Made by a program: the position numbers and the translations under genes. A DNA stretch of 64,000 nucleotides. Source: Leptolyngbya sp. SIOISBB (GTDB lineage Bacteria; Cyanobacteriota; Cyanobacteriia; Phormidesmidales; Phormidesmidaceae). The notes under the pieces are model-generated. The model saw only the letters and a program-made list of their open reading frames with translations. It made no database searches and was not told the DNA's origin. The DNA is taken from the NCBI GenBank assembly GCA_010671905.1, contig JAAHII010000001.1:1240001-1304000 (forward strand), written 5' to 3'. Within the stretch, counting starts at the first letter, position 1; the number at the start of each line of letters is the position of its first letter. Below are positions 56,418 through 64,000 of this stretch, in pieces.

Positions 56418-57434
56418 GTGAACAAAGAGCGGTCGTGGCAAATTCTTGAGCGTTATCATCGGGGACTCGGCAGTTTGATGAACTTCACCTTAAGTCTGTA
56501 CGTCATGGGACTTTCGTTGAGGGACTGGCAAGAAGCGCTGTATCCGCTGTTGGGCAGTGTGTTGTCCGTTAGTGCCATCAATCGGATCACGATAGCAGCG
56601 CAAACCCATATGGACAGTGACCGCCGAGCCAAACTGGTCGAAACCCCGCCCATCTTAATTGTGGATGGGGTTTGGGTCGATATTCAGGACCCCTCAGAAG
56701 CGACCAAAGTCGACCGGGCGGGCCATCTCCGCCCACTGCGTCAAGCTCAAGAACGGGTGCTCTTAACCGCCTTAGCCGTTTGGCCGGAGGGCCATCATGA
56801 GGTGCTGCACGATGAGATTGCCGCGCAAGAAGAGACCCAAAGCTGGGAAACGTTCTTTGCTCACTTGAGGGAACGCGGTCTCGACCCCGCAGCCGTTAAA
56901 TTGGTCGTCAGTGATGGGACCTTGGGCCTGCCAGCAGCGATGGCTCAATACCTGCCACAAGCTCAGCAACCGCGATGTATTACCCACAAAGTCCGACGCC
57001 TCCAAGAGTATCTCAGCTATGCTCAGTTACCCACCGAGGATGAGCAAGGGCAAGCCCTGAAACCTGCGCAGGCCAAAAAACAACGTCGCTATCAAATCCA
57101 AAGCGAGGCCTACGATATTGACAAAGCTGAGGATGAAGCCGAGGCACGACGACGTTTAGCCGCCTTTGTCGAGACCTGGCAATCGATGGAACCGAAGGCC
57201 GTTAGAACCTTTGAGCGCGATATTGACTTGACCCTCAACTTCTATCAGTTTGAGCGTCACCTACATCCTCACATTCGTACGTCGAATCGCCTCGAACGCT
57301 TGTTTGAAGAGTTTCGGCGCAAGTCAGATGAGATCGGTGCCTTCCCCAATGAGCGGAGCTGTTTGACCCTCTTTTTTCTCGTCGTTCAACGGGACCAGGC
57401 TAAACATGACCGTTCAAGCATGGCGAAAAACTAA
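56418..57434 (+). pseudogene. C-terminal part of an IS256/Mutator-type transposase
   Basis: 338 residues. It begins NKERSWQILERYHRG, i.e. at the point where the upstream fragment ends (GNKDTTWQ), so together they would make a full transposase of about 430 residues. Catalytic residues: Asp in LIVDGVWVDIQDP, Asp in LVVSDGTLGLPAAM, Glu in SNRLERLFEEFRRK. GTG start is formal; without its N-terminus the protein is unlikely to act. Confidence 0.65.
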
Positions 57435-57437
57435 AGA

Positions 57438-58264
57438 CACCAACGCATTCCGAACTCCGAACTCTCCCAGGGGGTGGGGTCAATGAACCAGCCGGTGCCG
57501 TTGGCGTCGTCGTCGATGAGGATGGTACCGGCGATGGGCTGGCCGTTGGCGTCAAAGCGCGTGAGTTGGGCTTCGGCGAGTTGGCCGGTGGGGAGGTCTC
57601 TGATATCTAATGTGATTTTTGGAAGTCCGACTGACGCTAAATCCCATATATAATCCTCCGAGCCGTATTCTCGAATAGAAGTCAAGAGGTATGAATCATG
57701 GAAGTTGAGGAGCTTTTGAGAAGATATGCTGCTGGCGAGCGTGATTTCAGAGGAGTCGACTTGAGAGAAGCTAAGCTCCGGGATAAAAGGCTGAGTAATA
57801 TAATTCTGAGCGGTGCAAATTTGAGAGGAGCTAGTCTGGAAGGAACTCACTTCATCGACGCTGACTTGAGTAGCTCCAATTGCAGAGATAGCCACCTTGC
57901 TGAGACTATTTTCCAGAAAGTCAACCTGGAATCCGCTGACTTCCGAGGTGCTGACTTCCTCCAAACGCTCTTTCTTAAGAGCAACCTCAGAAAGGCCAAT
58001 TTCTCCGAAACGCTGCTGACCGAGACTAGCTTCAACAAGTCCAACGTCAGCCAGACTAATTTTAGAGACGCCCAACTGTTCAGTCCCAGCAGGTTCAAAC
58101 AGGCTGTCTTCGACCAGACTATCTTCCCCGACGGAAGTATTCGAGATGCCCTTGAATAATGAGCTGTTGTGATCTAACTCAATACTACTAGCCAGTAGCG
58201 TTATTTTTGGGGATGGGCTTGAGAGGTATTGGCGGCCTGCGACTTTGAATAAATGTAAAATTTC
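57438..58264 (-). pseudogene. Giant surface-type protein, relic A
   Basis: Open from about 58264 (LFKVAGRQYLSSPSPKITLL, then SNTSVGEDSLVEDSLFEPAG) through repeat-like VGLVEASLGQQRFGEIGLSE and ISAIGATQVSVDEVSSFQ, to LPTGQLAEAQLTRFDANGQP and WFIDPTPWESSEF, cut by the IS. It repeats the LPTGQLAEAQ domain of relic D, so it is either a paralogue or a duplicated module. The repeat block is exactly antisense to 57698-58159. Confidence 0.6.
57698..58159 (+). CDS. Pentapeptide-repeat protein nested antisense in relic A
   Basis: 153 residues. Leader MEVEELLRRYAAGERDFRGV; repeats such as LSGANLRGASLEGTHF; ending DQTIFPDGSIRDALE. Canonical at both ends, 24 bp after GAATAGAAGTC. It contains no TTA, CTA or TCA codon. 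The opposing ORF extends 260 bp beyond its start and 105 bp beyond its end. Confidence 0.55.
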   Translation: MEVEELLRRYAAGERDFRGVDLREAKLRDKRLSNIILSGANLRGASLEGTHFIDADLSSSNCRDSHLAETIFQKVNLESADFRGADFLQTLFLKSNLRKANFSETLLTETSFNKSNVSQTNFRDAQLFSPSRFKQAVFDQTIFPDGSIRDALE

Positions 58265-59091
58265 TCTTGGCTATCTACCGATTTTAGACTTATCAAAATT
58301 AAAATAGGCGTGCAATGAAATTTTGCGCAGGATGTTTGTACTGCGGAAGAAATGCTGTCGAAATGGTAGCACTTCTTTCATCGGGGCTTTCAGCTCATGA
58401 CCGATGTTTCGAATCCGTGAATTCCTGAGATGACGCGCTCTTTTTCGTCCGCCCAATCAGATTGAAAAATCTTTGATTTTGTATCAATTCAGGCATTGTT
58501 GAGGGGGCATCCCACGTTTTTAGCCTTCGTCCTAAAAGCCTCTTCCGCTCTGGGAGAGAGGCTGTTGATTCTGCTTCTCTTCTCTCAAAAAAGGGAGAAG
58601 GGTTTGGGGATTAAGGGTTAACTTGGAAAACTGAGATTCACTCTATTGAGGAGTCTTATAGGGGACTTTTTTGCCGTTTTCAATGAGTATTTTACTCATT
58701 CCTAAAAGCCTTGCTTGAAAGGCGTTGAGTCAATTTTTCATGTCAAAATCATAGTTCTGCATCTGCACAGATGGCAGGTTTTCTCTCATATGTATGCACC
58801 ATTTGGTGCATCGGTTTTGTGTCGATCACTATCGGATAAATGTTCTTTAATGTATGCACTACTTAGTGCATTGGTTTCGCATTGAGAACTACGAGATAAG
58901 CATGCTTTTTAGATGAGTTTGCGCTCAAAAAGTTATTGGATTTTTGAGGCTTAACCCTCATTTCATCGTCGATCTCTATGGAAATAGAGTGAGATTCATA
59001 GTGGATTTCTTGAAAAACTCATTTTCAGCTTTTCTCTAGCTATCTGTAATTTCTGTAATTGGTGTTGAGTGACGTAAGAGGCAATCATGCA
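58160..59091. promoter_or_regulatory. 930-bp region upstream of the catabolic operon
   Basis: No gene. AT-rich, with the duplicated palindrome at 58790-58905 and small hairpins (for example ATGAGTATTTTACTCAT near 58684). Likely promoter and control region of the downstream operon. Confidence 0.5.
58790..58905 (+). promoter_or_regulatory. Tandem 60-bp repeats each with a TGCAC-N6-GTGCA palindrome
   Basis: Copy 1 has TGCACCATTTGGTGCA, copy 2 has TGCACTACTTAGTGCA, exactly 60 bp apart; flanks (ATGTA before; GGTTT and GATAA after) are also shared. It lies 190-300 bp before the first gene of the operon. Two equal palindromes at six helical turns suggest cooperative binding of a dimeric regulator. 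Confidence 0.55.
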
Positions 59092-59946
59092 ATGACTAAG
59101 CGGATTTTATGTTGTATTTCTGAATGGGGATACTGGGGCGAAGAATTTGTCGGTCCTTATGATGTTTTAATCAATGCTGGCTATACGGTTGACTTCATGA
59201 CGGCATACGGAAGAAAACCGCCAGCCTTACCCCCCAGCATGGAAGAGGGATATCTCGATCCGCCTCTGGATAAAGTGGTGACCGATGCTCATTATGCACA
59301 GCGCACCACCGAAATTGATAAATCCGACCTGTTGGCTAACCCCATTAATTTATCGGCATGGTTTCCACCATTACCCTATTTCAACGAACCCAGTTTTGGT
59401 CACCAGCTCGAGGCTTATTACCACAAACGAAATGCCTGTTGGGATGAGTTAGAGGCGTACGATGCGCTGCTACTGCCAGGGGGCTCCGGTCCGATGGTGG
59501 ATATGGTCAATAACGAGCGACTGCACGACGTCATTTTGGGTTTTTTGGCTAAAGGCAAGCTGATTGCTGCGGAATGTTACTCGGTCACTTGTTTAGCCTT
59601 TGCCCGCGACTGGACAGAACGCAAAAGCATTATCTGGGGAAAACACGTCACGGGGCATGCCCGCGAGTACGACTATAAAGATGGCACTGGTTTTGCCCAA
59701 ATGTATGACTACGAAGGTAAGCCGATGAATACCTCAGCGAACTTCGGGCCACCTTTCTATCCGCTGGAATATATTTTGCGGGACGCGGTGGGGCCTGACG
59801 GTCAATATCACGGCGGGGTCGGTCACACCATATCCACGATTTTGGATTATCCCTTCCTAACGGGACGATCAACCCAAGACTCGAAGTTGGTGGGGCAATT
59901 AATGGTGCAGGTGTTGGAGAAAGACTTAAAGCGTTACGGCTGGTAG
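59092..59946 (+). CDS. DJ-1/PfpI-like (class I glutamine-amidotransferase-like) protein
   Basis: 284 residues from the ATG at 59092. ILCCISEWGYWGEEFVGPYD is the first strand and helix; YDALLLPGGSGPMVDMV and KLIAAECYSVTCLAFA (nucleophile elbow with Cys) are the DJ-1/PfpI signatures, and GVGHTIST carries a His. A long insert (residues 50-115) separates strand 2 from the elbow. Members are hydratases, chaperones or glyoxalases. It heads the apparent catabolic operon; its substrate is unknown. Confidence 0.8.
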   Translation: MTKRILCCISEWGYWGEEFVGPYDVLINAGYTVDFMTAYGRKPPALPPSMEEGYLDPPLDKVVTDAHYAQRTTEIDKSDLLANPINLSAWFPPLPYFNEPSFGHQLEAYYHKRNACWDELEAYDALLLPGGSGPMVDMVNNERLHDVILGFLAKGKLIAAECYSVTCLAFARDWTERKSIIWGKHVTGHAREYDYKDGTGFAQMYDYEGKPMNTSANFGPPFYPLEYILRDAVGPDGQYHGGVGHTISTILDYPFLTGRSTQDSKLVGQLMVQVLEKDLKRYGW

Positions 59947-59997
59947 TCTCTCCCCCGATTGCAACATGTTCATTTAGCCTAAAATTCACTCGGACTT

Positions 59998-61704
59998 ATG
60001 ACGGAAAGAACCGGCCGTTTCGGCATTCTCGAACAATTTCAAGCCGACGGAATCACCCACATCTTTGGGAATCCAGGGACCGTCGAGCAGGGATTTTTGG
60101 ATGCATTGGGCAGTTTTGATGAACTCAAGTACATTCTGACGCTGCAAGAAACCATTGCCTTAATGACAGCCGATGGCTACGCCCGCGCGACCCAGAAACC
60201 CACGATCGTCCAGATTCACAGCACACCCGGTTTGGGAAATACCATCGGAGCACTGTACCAGGCGATGCGCGGACATTCACCATTGGTGGTGATTGGTGGT
60301 GATGCTGGCATTCGCTATCAGGCTATGGATGCCCAGATGGCTGGGGATTTAGTCGCGTTTGCCGAGCCCGTGACCAAGTGGTCAACGATGGTGATGGACC
60401 CCAATTCTCTATTACGGGTGCTACGGCGGGCCATCAAAATTGCGGCCACTCCTCCCATGGGACCGGTCTATGTCTGTTTGCCCCAGGACGTCATGGACTT
60501 TCCTGTAGTAGAGGAGGTTGTGCCCACCAGTTTGCCGTCTACGCGAGTGGTGCCGGAGGAAGATTCCCTACTTCAAGCGGCAGAGCTGTTGCTGAGTGGC
60601 CAGAAACCGATGATTTTTGTGGGCGATGGCATCGCCTATTCTGGGGCGCAATCTGAGCTAACGCGGGTAGCCGAGCTGTTGGGGGCAGAAGTGTGGAGTG
60701 CGGATGCCGGCGAAGTCAACATGAGCCTGGAACACCCCCTCTATCAGGGTTCAACCGGCCACATGTTTGGCGAGCAAAGTTTGCCGATTACCTCGAAAGG
60801 GGATGCCAATCTGATCTGCGGCACCTATGTCTTGCCGGAGGTCTTTCCCCTCTTGGGGAATATCTTTGCTGAGGGGGCAAAATCCGTTCATATCGACCTC
60901 AATGCCTACGAAATTGCCAAAAATCATCCGGTCGATTTGGGGTTGGTAAGCGATCCGAAGTTAACGTTGGCGAAATTAGCCGATCTGCTCGATGCGAAGA
61001 TGCCCCCAGACGCCAGACAGGTGGCGACAGCGCGCTTGCAGGCGATCGCCGAAGCAAAGCAGACCGCTAAGGTAGCCCAACTTCAGCAGGATCTGGCAGT
61101 CAAAGGTCAGGAACCCCTGCACTTTGCCGCGTTCATGGTGGAGCTAGCCACCAGATTGCCACAAGATACGCTCATTTTTGACGAAGCGCTCACCAATTCC
61201 CCCCCCATCAGTCGATACTTCCCCATTACCGAGCCCGGCTCCTACTTTCAGACTCGGGGGGGCTCTCTCGGGGTGGGCATTCCAGGGGCGATCGGGGTCA
61301 AATTAGCCCATCCCGATCGCCCAGTTTGGGGCTTTACCGGTGACGGCGGTGCCATGTATACCATCCAGGCGTTGTGGACAGCAGCTCGCCACAACGTTGA
61401 TGCCAAGTTCGTCATTTGCAATAACCGTTCCTACCGCCTCCTGCAGCTCAACATCCAGCAGTACTGGCAAGAGCGGGAGATTCCTAAACACAAATTTCCC
61501 CTCAGTTTCGACCTCTCCCAGCCCGTGATTCACTTTGCTCAACTGGCTCAATCAATGGGGGTTGAGGGGGTGCGAGTGGAGAAAACGAGCGAGATAATTC
61601 CGGCGATCGAGCAAGCATTGGCCTATGCAGGGCCATTCCTGATCGATTTGGTGTTAGAGGGGGATGTTCACCCCGAATTAATCGGCATTCGATGCGGTCA
61701 ATAG
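59998..61704 (+). CDS. Thiamine-diphosphate-dependent decarboxylase (benzoylformate-decarboxylase-like)
   Basis: 568 residues. N-terminal PYR domain with HIFGNPGTVEQGFLDAL and the catalytic Glu in LQETIALMTADGYARATQKP. The middle domain has PMIFVGDGIAYSGA. The C-terminal PP domain has GFTGDGGAMYTIQALWTAA and ends its ThDP motif with ICNNRSYRLL (GDG-N28-NN type). 2-oxo acid decarboxylase or lyase activity is expected; benzoylformate-like is the nearest class by overall look. ATG start at 59998, 51 bp after the DJ-1-like gene. Confidence 0.87.
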   Translation: MTERTGRFGILEQFQADGITHIFGNPGTVEQGFLDALGSFDELKYILTLQETIALMTADGYARATQKPTIVQIHSTPGLGNTIGALYQAMRGHSPLVVIGGDAGIRYQAMDAQMAGDLVAFAEPVTKWSTMVMDPNSLLRVLRRAIKIAATPPMGPVYVCLPQDVMDFPVVEEVVPTSLPSTRVVPEEDSLLQAAELLLSGQKPMIFVGDGIAYSGAQSELTRVAELLGAEVWSADAGEVNMSLEHPLYQGSTGHMFGEQSLPITSKGDANLICGTYVLPEVFPLLGNIFAEGAKSVHIDLNAYEIAKNHPVDLGLVSDPKLTLAKLADLLDAKMPPDARQVATARLQAIAEAKQTAKVAQLQQDLAVKGQEPLHFAAFMVELATRLPQDTLIFDEALTNSPPISRYFPITEPGSYFQTRGGSLGVGIPGAIGVKLAHPDRPVWGFTGDGGAMYTIQALWTAARHNVDAKFVICNNRSYRLLQLNIQQYWQEREIPKHKFPLSFDLSQPVIHFAQLAQSMGVEGVRVEKTSEIIPAIEQALAYAGPFLIDLVLEGDVHPELIGIRCGQ

Positions 61705-61716
61705 GAGGGTCTGACC

Positions 61717-62175
61717 ATGACGAGCGATCGCCTTTCAGCCAACGACCAGCTAGCAATTCACGCGCTTAATTCCCGTTATTTCTATACCCTTGACGGCCTC
61801 GCATGCCTCATTCCCGGCGATGCCGCCGAAAACTGGGCCGATACCTTTACGCCAGATGGCTGGTTTTCGATTGTGCGTTGGGACCGGGAAGTGGTAATGG
61901 AGGTGAGCGGGAGAAAAGCATTGGCGGATGCCTTTCGGACGTTCCCCGATATCGAGACTACCCGTCATTGGAGCAATAACTTTTTTGTCGTGACGGATGG
62001 GGACGCAATCAAGTCTGGCTGCTACATCGTTGCGATGGACATCAAGCAGATTCCCGCCAGTTTGGAGCGGACGGGGCTGTACGAAGACGAGTTGGCCAAA
62101 GTGGGCGACGAGTGGAAGTTTAAAAGTCGCACCTTGATTCTCGATCCCGCCAGTCCGGGAGCGACGGATTCCTAA
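61717..62175 (+). CDS. SnoaL/NTF2-like protein
   Basis: 152 residues. Cone-shaped NTF2 fold pattern: QLAIHALNSRYFYTLDG, ENWADTFTPDGWFSI, RHWSNNFFVVTDGD and KVGDEWKFKSRTL. This group includes hydroxylating dehydratase-like enzymes with a Tyr/Asp/His pocket. It starts 12 bp after the decarboxylase stop with AGGAGG ahead, so co-translation is likely. Confidence 0.8.
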   Translation: MTSDRLSANDQLAIHALNSRYFYTLDGLACLIPGDAAENWADTFTPDGWFSIVRWDREVVMEVSGRKALADAFRTFPDIETTRHWSNNFFVVTDGDAIKSGCYIVAMDIKQIPASLERTGLYEDELAKVGDEWKFKSRTLILDPASPGATDS

Positions 62176-62239
62176 AGCTTCATTACTGATTGCACCGGCG
62201 ATCGCAGCGAGTCATTGCCCTATCAAGAGAGATAACACC

Positions 62240-62938
62240 GTGATTCACCAGCTCATCTTTGCTCATCCCAAACCCGGCATGAGCGAGAAAGAATTTCAAG
62301 ACTACTGGGTCAACGTCCATGCGGTGAACTATGCCAGTAAAATCACCCAAATCAGGAAATACCTGATCGATACCCGCATTCCGTTCGGCCCAGAGCCAGA
62401 GGATCCTCGCTTTAGCGGTGTGGCGGAAATTTGGCTGAACAACGAACAGGAGCAATTGGAATCGCTGCAGTCCGATGCCTTTTTGCAGGGTGCGCGGTTG
62501 GACGAGCCCAATTGGGCGGCCTTCTGGCGAACAGTGGCGTTGGATACCGATACCCATGTGTTGTTAGAGGGACAGCCCCGAAGCCGCGACGAGAAAGGCA
62601 TCAAATTATTGGCCATGGTGAAGCGTAAAGCGGGGGTGCCGCTAGAGACCTTCCGTCGCTACAGCCTGAAAGTTCACGGTGCTCTTGATCTGAAATTACC
62701 GGGGTTGCGCCGCTATTACCAGTGTCACGCACGGGATGGCTTGTATGCGATCGGCGAACCCCTACTCGATATGGTGGCCATGCTGTGGTTCGACAGTACC
62801 GAGGCGTTGCAGGCGGCGCTCGATTCTCCGCAGAACGCTGCGTCTGCCAAAGATCTGGAGAACTTTATCGAGATGAAATATGCCTACACCTTCGTAACCG
62901 AAGAGCACTGGATTATTGGGCCGGAACCCCGCGTTTAA
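62240..62938 (+). CDS. Double EthD-domain protein
   Basis: 232 residues with two ferredoxin-like EthD halves: IHQLIFAHPKPGMSEKEFQD (1-105) and IKLLAMVKRKAGVPLETFRR (118-230). Start is GTG at 62240, seven bases after AGAGA; ATG codons are absent nearby in frame. EthD-like proteins accompany degradation of ethers and other hydrophobic compounds or act as small dehydratases. The partner genes fit a pathway of several steps. Confidence 0.78.
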   Translation: MIHQLIFAHPKPGMSEKEFQDYWVNVHAVNYASKITQIRKYLIDTRIPFGPEPEDPRFSGVAEIWLNNEQEQLESLQSDAFLQGARLDEPNWAAFWRTVALDTDTHVLLEGQPRSRDEKGIKLLAMVKRKAGVPLETFRRYSLKVHGALDLKLPGLRRYYQCHARDGLYAIGEPLLDMVAMLWFDSTEALQAALDSPQNAASAKDLENFIEMKYAYTFVTEEHWIIGPEPRV

Positions 62939-63002
62939 CCCTCCCATCGATCGCTAACCCCCTGTCTAAATCTGGCAAACCTTGAGTGATGGAGACTCCA
63001 CT

Positions 63003-64000
63003 ATGGATGCAGAAGCAATTGTCATCGGGAGCGGTTTTGGCGGTGCGGTCGCTGCCTTGCGGCTCGGTCAGGCCGGCATTAAAACGATGGTGTTGGAACG
63101 CGGTCGGCGGTGGAAGATTGACGATCCCACTACCAACAGCACCTTCGCCACCTTTCGCCAAATGGACAAACGGGCTGAATGGTTGAACGACACCGGGCTG
63201 TCCCAAACCCCGGCCTACGAAGGCATACCCATCGATCAATATGTTGGGGTGATGGAAGTGGTGGAACATGGGGAATACAAATTCCTCGTGGGTTCCGGTG
63301 TGGGGGGTGGGTCCCACGCCTACGGTGGCATTCTCATTCAGCCACCCAGGGAGCTTTGGGGCCAAGTGTTTCCCAATGCGATCTCCTATGACGAGATGGA
63401 TGCGGTTTACTTCCCCCGCGTCCACAACGAAATCGGTTCTTCTTTGATTCCCGACGATATTGTGGAGAGCCAGTATTACCTCGGCCTCAAGGTCTTGGTA
63501 GAGCAGGCTAAAAAGGCTGGCTTTCCCATGGTGGAGTCCACCTCCAACAACATGAAGGATGGCATGACCAAATTCATGATGGGAATCGATTGGGATATCG
63601 TGCGGGAAGAAATGGCGGGGACCAAGGTCCCCTCGACGATCGCTGCTGAGTTCTGGTTCGGACAAAATAGCGGTGCCAAGCAAACTTTGGATCAAAACTA
63701 TCTCAAGCGGGCCGAAGAAACTGGCTCGGTGGAGATCCGGCCGCTTCATTGGGTGCAAAGGATCGTCCCGCTGTCGGAGGGGGGATACCAAGTCGATGTG
63801 GATGTCATTAACGAGCAAGGGAATGTCGTCGAATCGCAGATGTTAACCTGCAGCTCGCTCTTCATGGCGGCAGGCACCCTCGGTACAACAGGACTTCTAT
63901 TGAAGGCGAAGGCGAAGGGAGATCTGCCCGATATCAGCGATCGCATCGGCCAAGAACTGGGGAATGACGGCGATACCTTCGTGATTCGCTCCAACCTGGA
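63003..64000 (+). CDS. GMC-type FAD oxidoreductase (cholesterol-oxidase-like), 3' end beyond the window
   Basis: 332 codons visible. MDAEAIVIGSGFGGAVAALR is the FAD motif, LVGSGVGGGSHAYGG the GMC signature region, and LFMAAGTLGTTGLLL a later FAD strand. The N-terminal layout is closest to cholesterol-oxidase-like GMC enzymes. It would oxidise an alcohol of a hydrophobic molecule. Fifth gene in a row on the plus strand with small gaps. The ORF stays open to base 64000. Confidence 0.85.
   Translation, partial: MDAEAIVIGSGFGGAVAALRLGQAGIKTMVLERGRRWKIDDPTTNSTFATFRQMDKRAEWLNDTGLSQTPAYEGIPIDQYVGVMEVVEHGEYKFLVGSGVGGGSHAYGGILIQPPRELWGQVFPNAISYDEMDAVYFPRVHNEIGSSLIPDDIVESQYYLGLKVLVEQAKKAGFPMVESTSNNMKDGMTKFMMGIDWDIVREEMAGTKVPSTIAAEFWFGQNSGAKQTLDQNYLKRAEETGSVEIRPLHWVQRIVPLSEGGYQVDVDVINEQGNVVESQMLTCSSLFMAAGTLGTTGLLLKAKAKGDLPDISDRIGQELGNDGDTFVIRSNL

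Larger units (their letters stand above)
55667..57437 (+). mobile_element. IS256-like insertion sequence, degenerate
   Basis: Bounded by likely inverted ends: left AGTTTTCGCCACCTTTAG, right (complement) AGTTTTTCGCCATGCTTG. It holds an N-terminal (55740-56099) and a C-terminal (56418-57434) transposase piece. The giant minus-strand reading frame stops at both edges. No convincing target duplication is seen. Confidence 0.6.

Overview
The window is chromosomal DNA of a cyanobacterium, probably a filamentous, Leptolyngbya-like one. HIP1-type GCGATCGC octamers are frequent on both strands. The gene content is also cyanobacterial: CP43-like chlorophyll antennae, a phycobilisome rod linker, a high-light-inducible protein, a D1 variant, heme oxygenase, pentapeptide proteins, DUF3122 and DUF3365. 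No rRNA, tRNA or CRISPR array was recognised.

Layout. 1-3 kb: the tail of an upstream gene, an acetyltransferase, a thioredoxin-reductase-like flavoprotein and an alpha/beta hydrolase. 3.4-8.1 kb: an antenna cluster of three CP43-like (IsiA/Pcb family) genes, the third fused to a PsaL domain, followed by a membrane-anchored rod linker (CpcL type). 8.3-12.5 kb: a small HLIP, methyltransferase, glyoxalase and SDR genes among repeats. 14.1-26.4 kb: a carboxylic-acid-reductase-like A-T-R enzyme, then a long signalling block (hybrid kinase, response regulator, REC-PP2C phosphatase, HATPase-type regulator, STAS protein, GGDEF-EAL-GGDEF protein).

27-52 kb looks like a sulfide/low-oxygen island: an ACR3-like permease, a rhodanese, a NifX-like His-rich protein, a rogue D1, a UbiH-type hydroxylase, a Rieske protein plus ArsA/Get3-type ATPase, DUF2892, DUF302, sulfide:quinone oxidoreductase, an ArsR-family regulator, a DUF3365 heme protein, heme oxygenase, oxygen-independent HemN, a radical-SAM activase, an Fe-S/AAA+ membrane sensor and cysteine synthase. 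A near-palindromic site occurs upstream of four of these transcription units (rogue D1, DUF302, SQR, heme oxygenase), which suggests one regulon, possibly run by the local ArsR protein.

52.2-58.3 kb holds decayed pieces of a giant minus-strand surface-type protein, broken by an IS256-like element. Three complete pentapeptide-repeat genes lie exactly antisense inside these pieces, in codon register, so the plus strand reads A(D/N)LSG repeats and the minus strand reads STQVS-like repeats. 59.1-64 kb is an apparent catabolic operon (DJ-1/PfpI-like, ThDP decarboxylase, SnoaL/NTF2-like, double EthD, GMC oxidoreductase running off the end) preceded by a duplicated palindrome.

Two things affect reading of the annotation. 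First, at least eleven single-base homopolymer discrepancies split otherwise good genes; they look more like assembly errors than decay, and I annotate the reconstructed genes. Second, intergenic space is rich in short mobile repeats: a 132-bp MITE-like family with five copies, a second family with about 28-bp inverted ends in two copies, and others.
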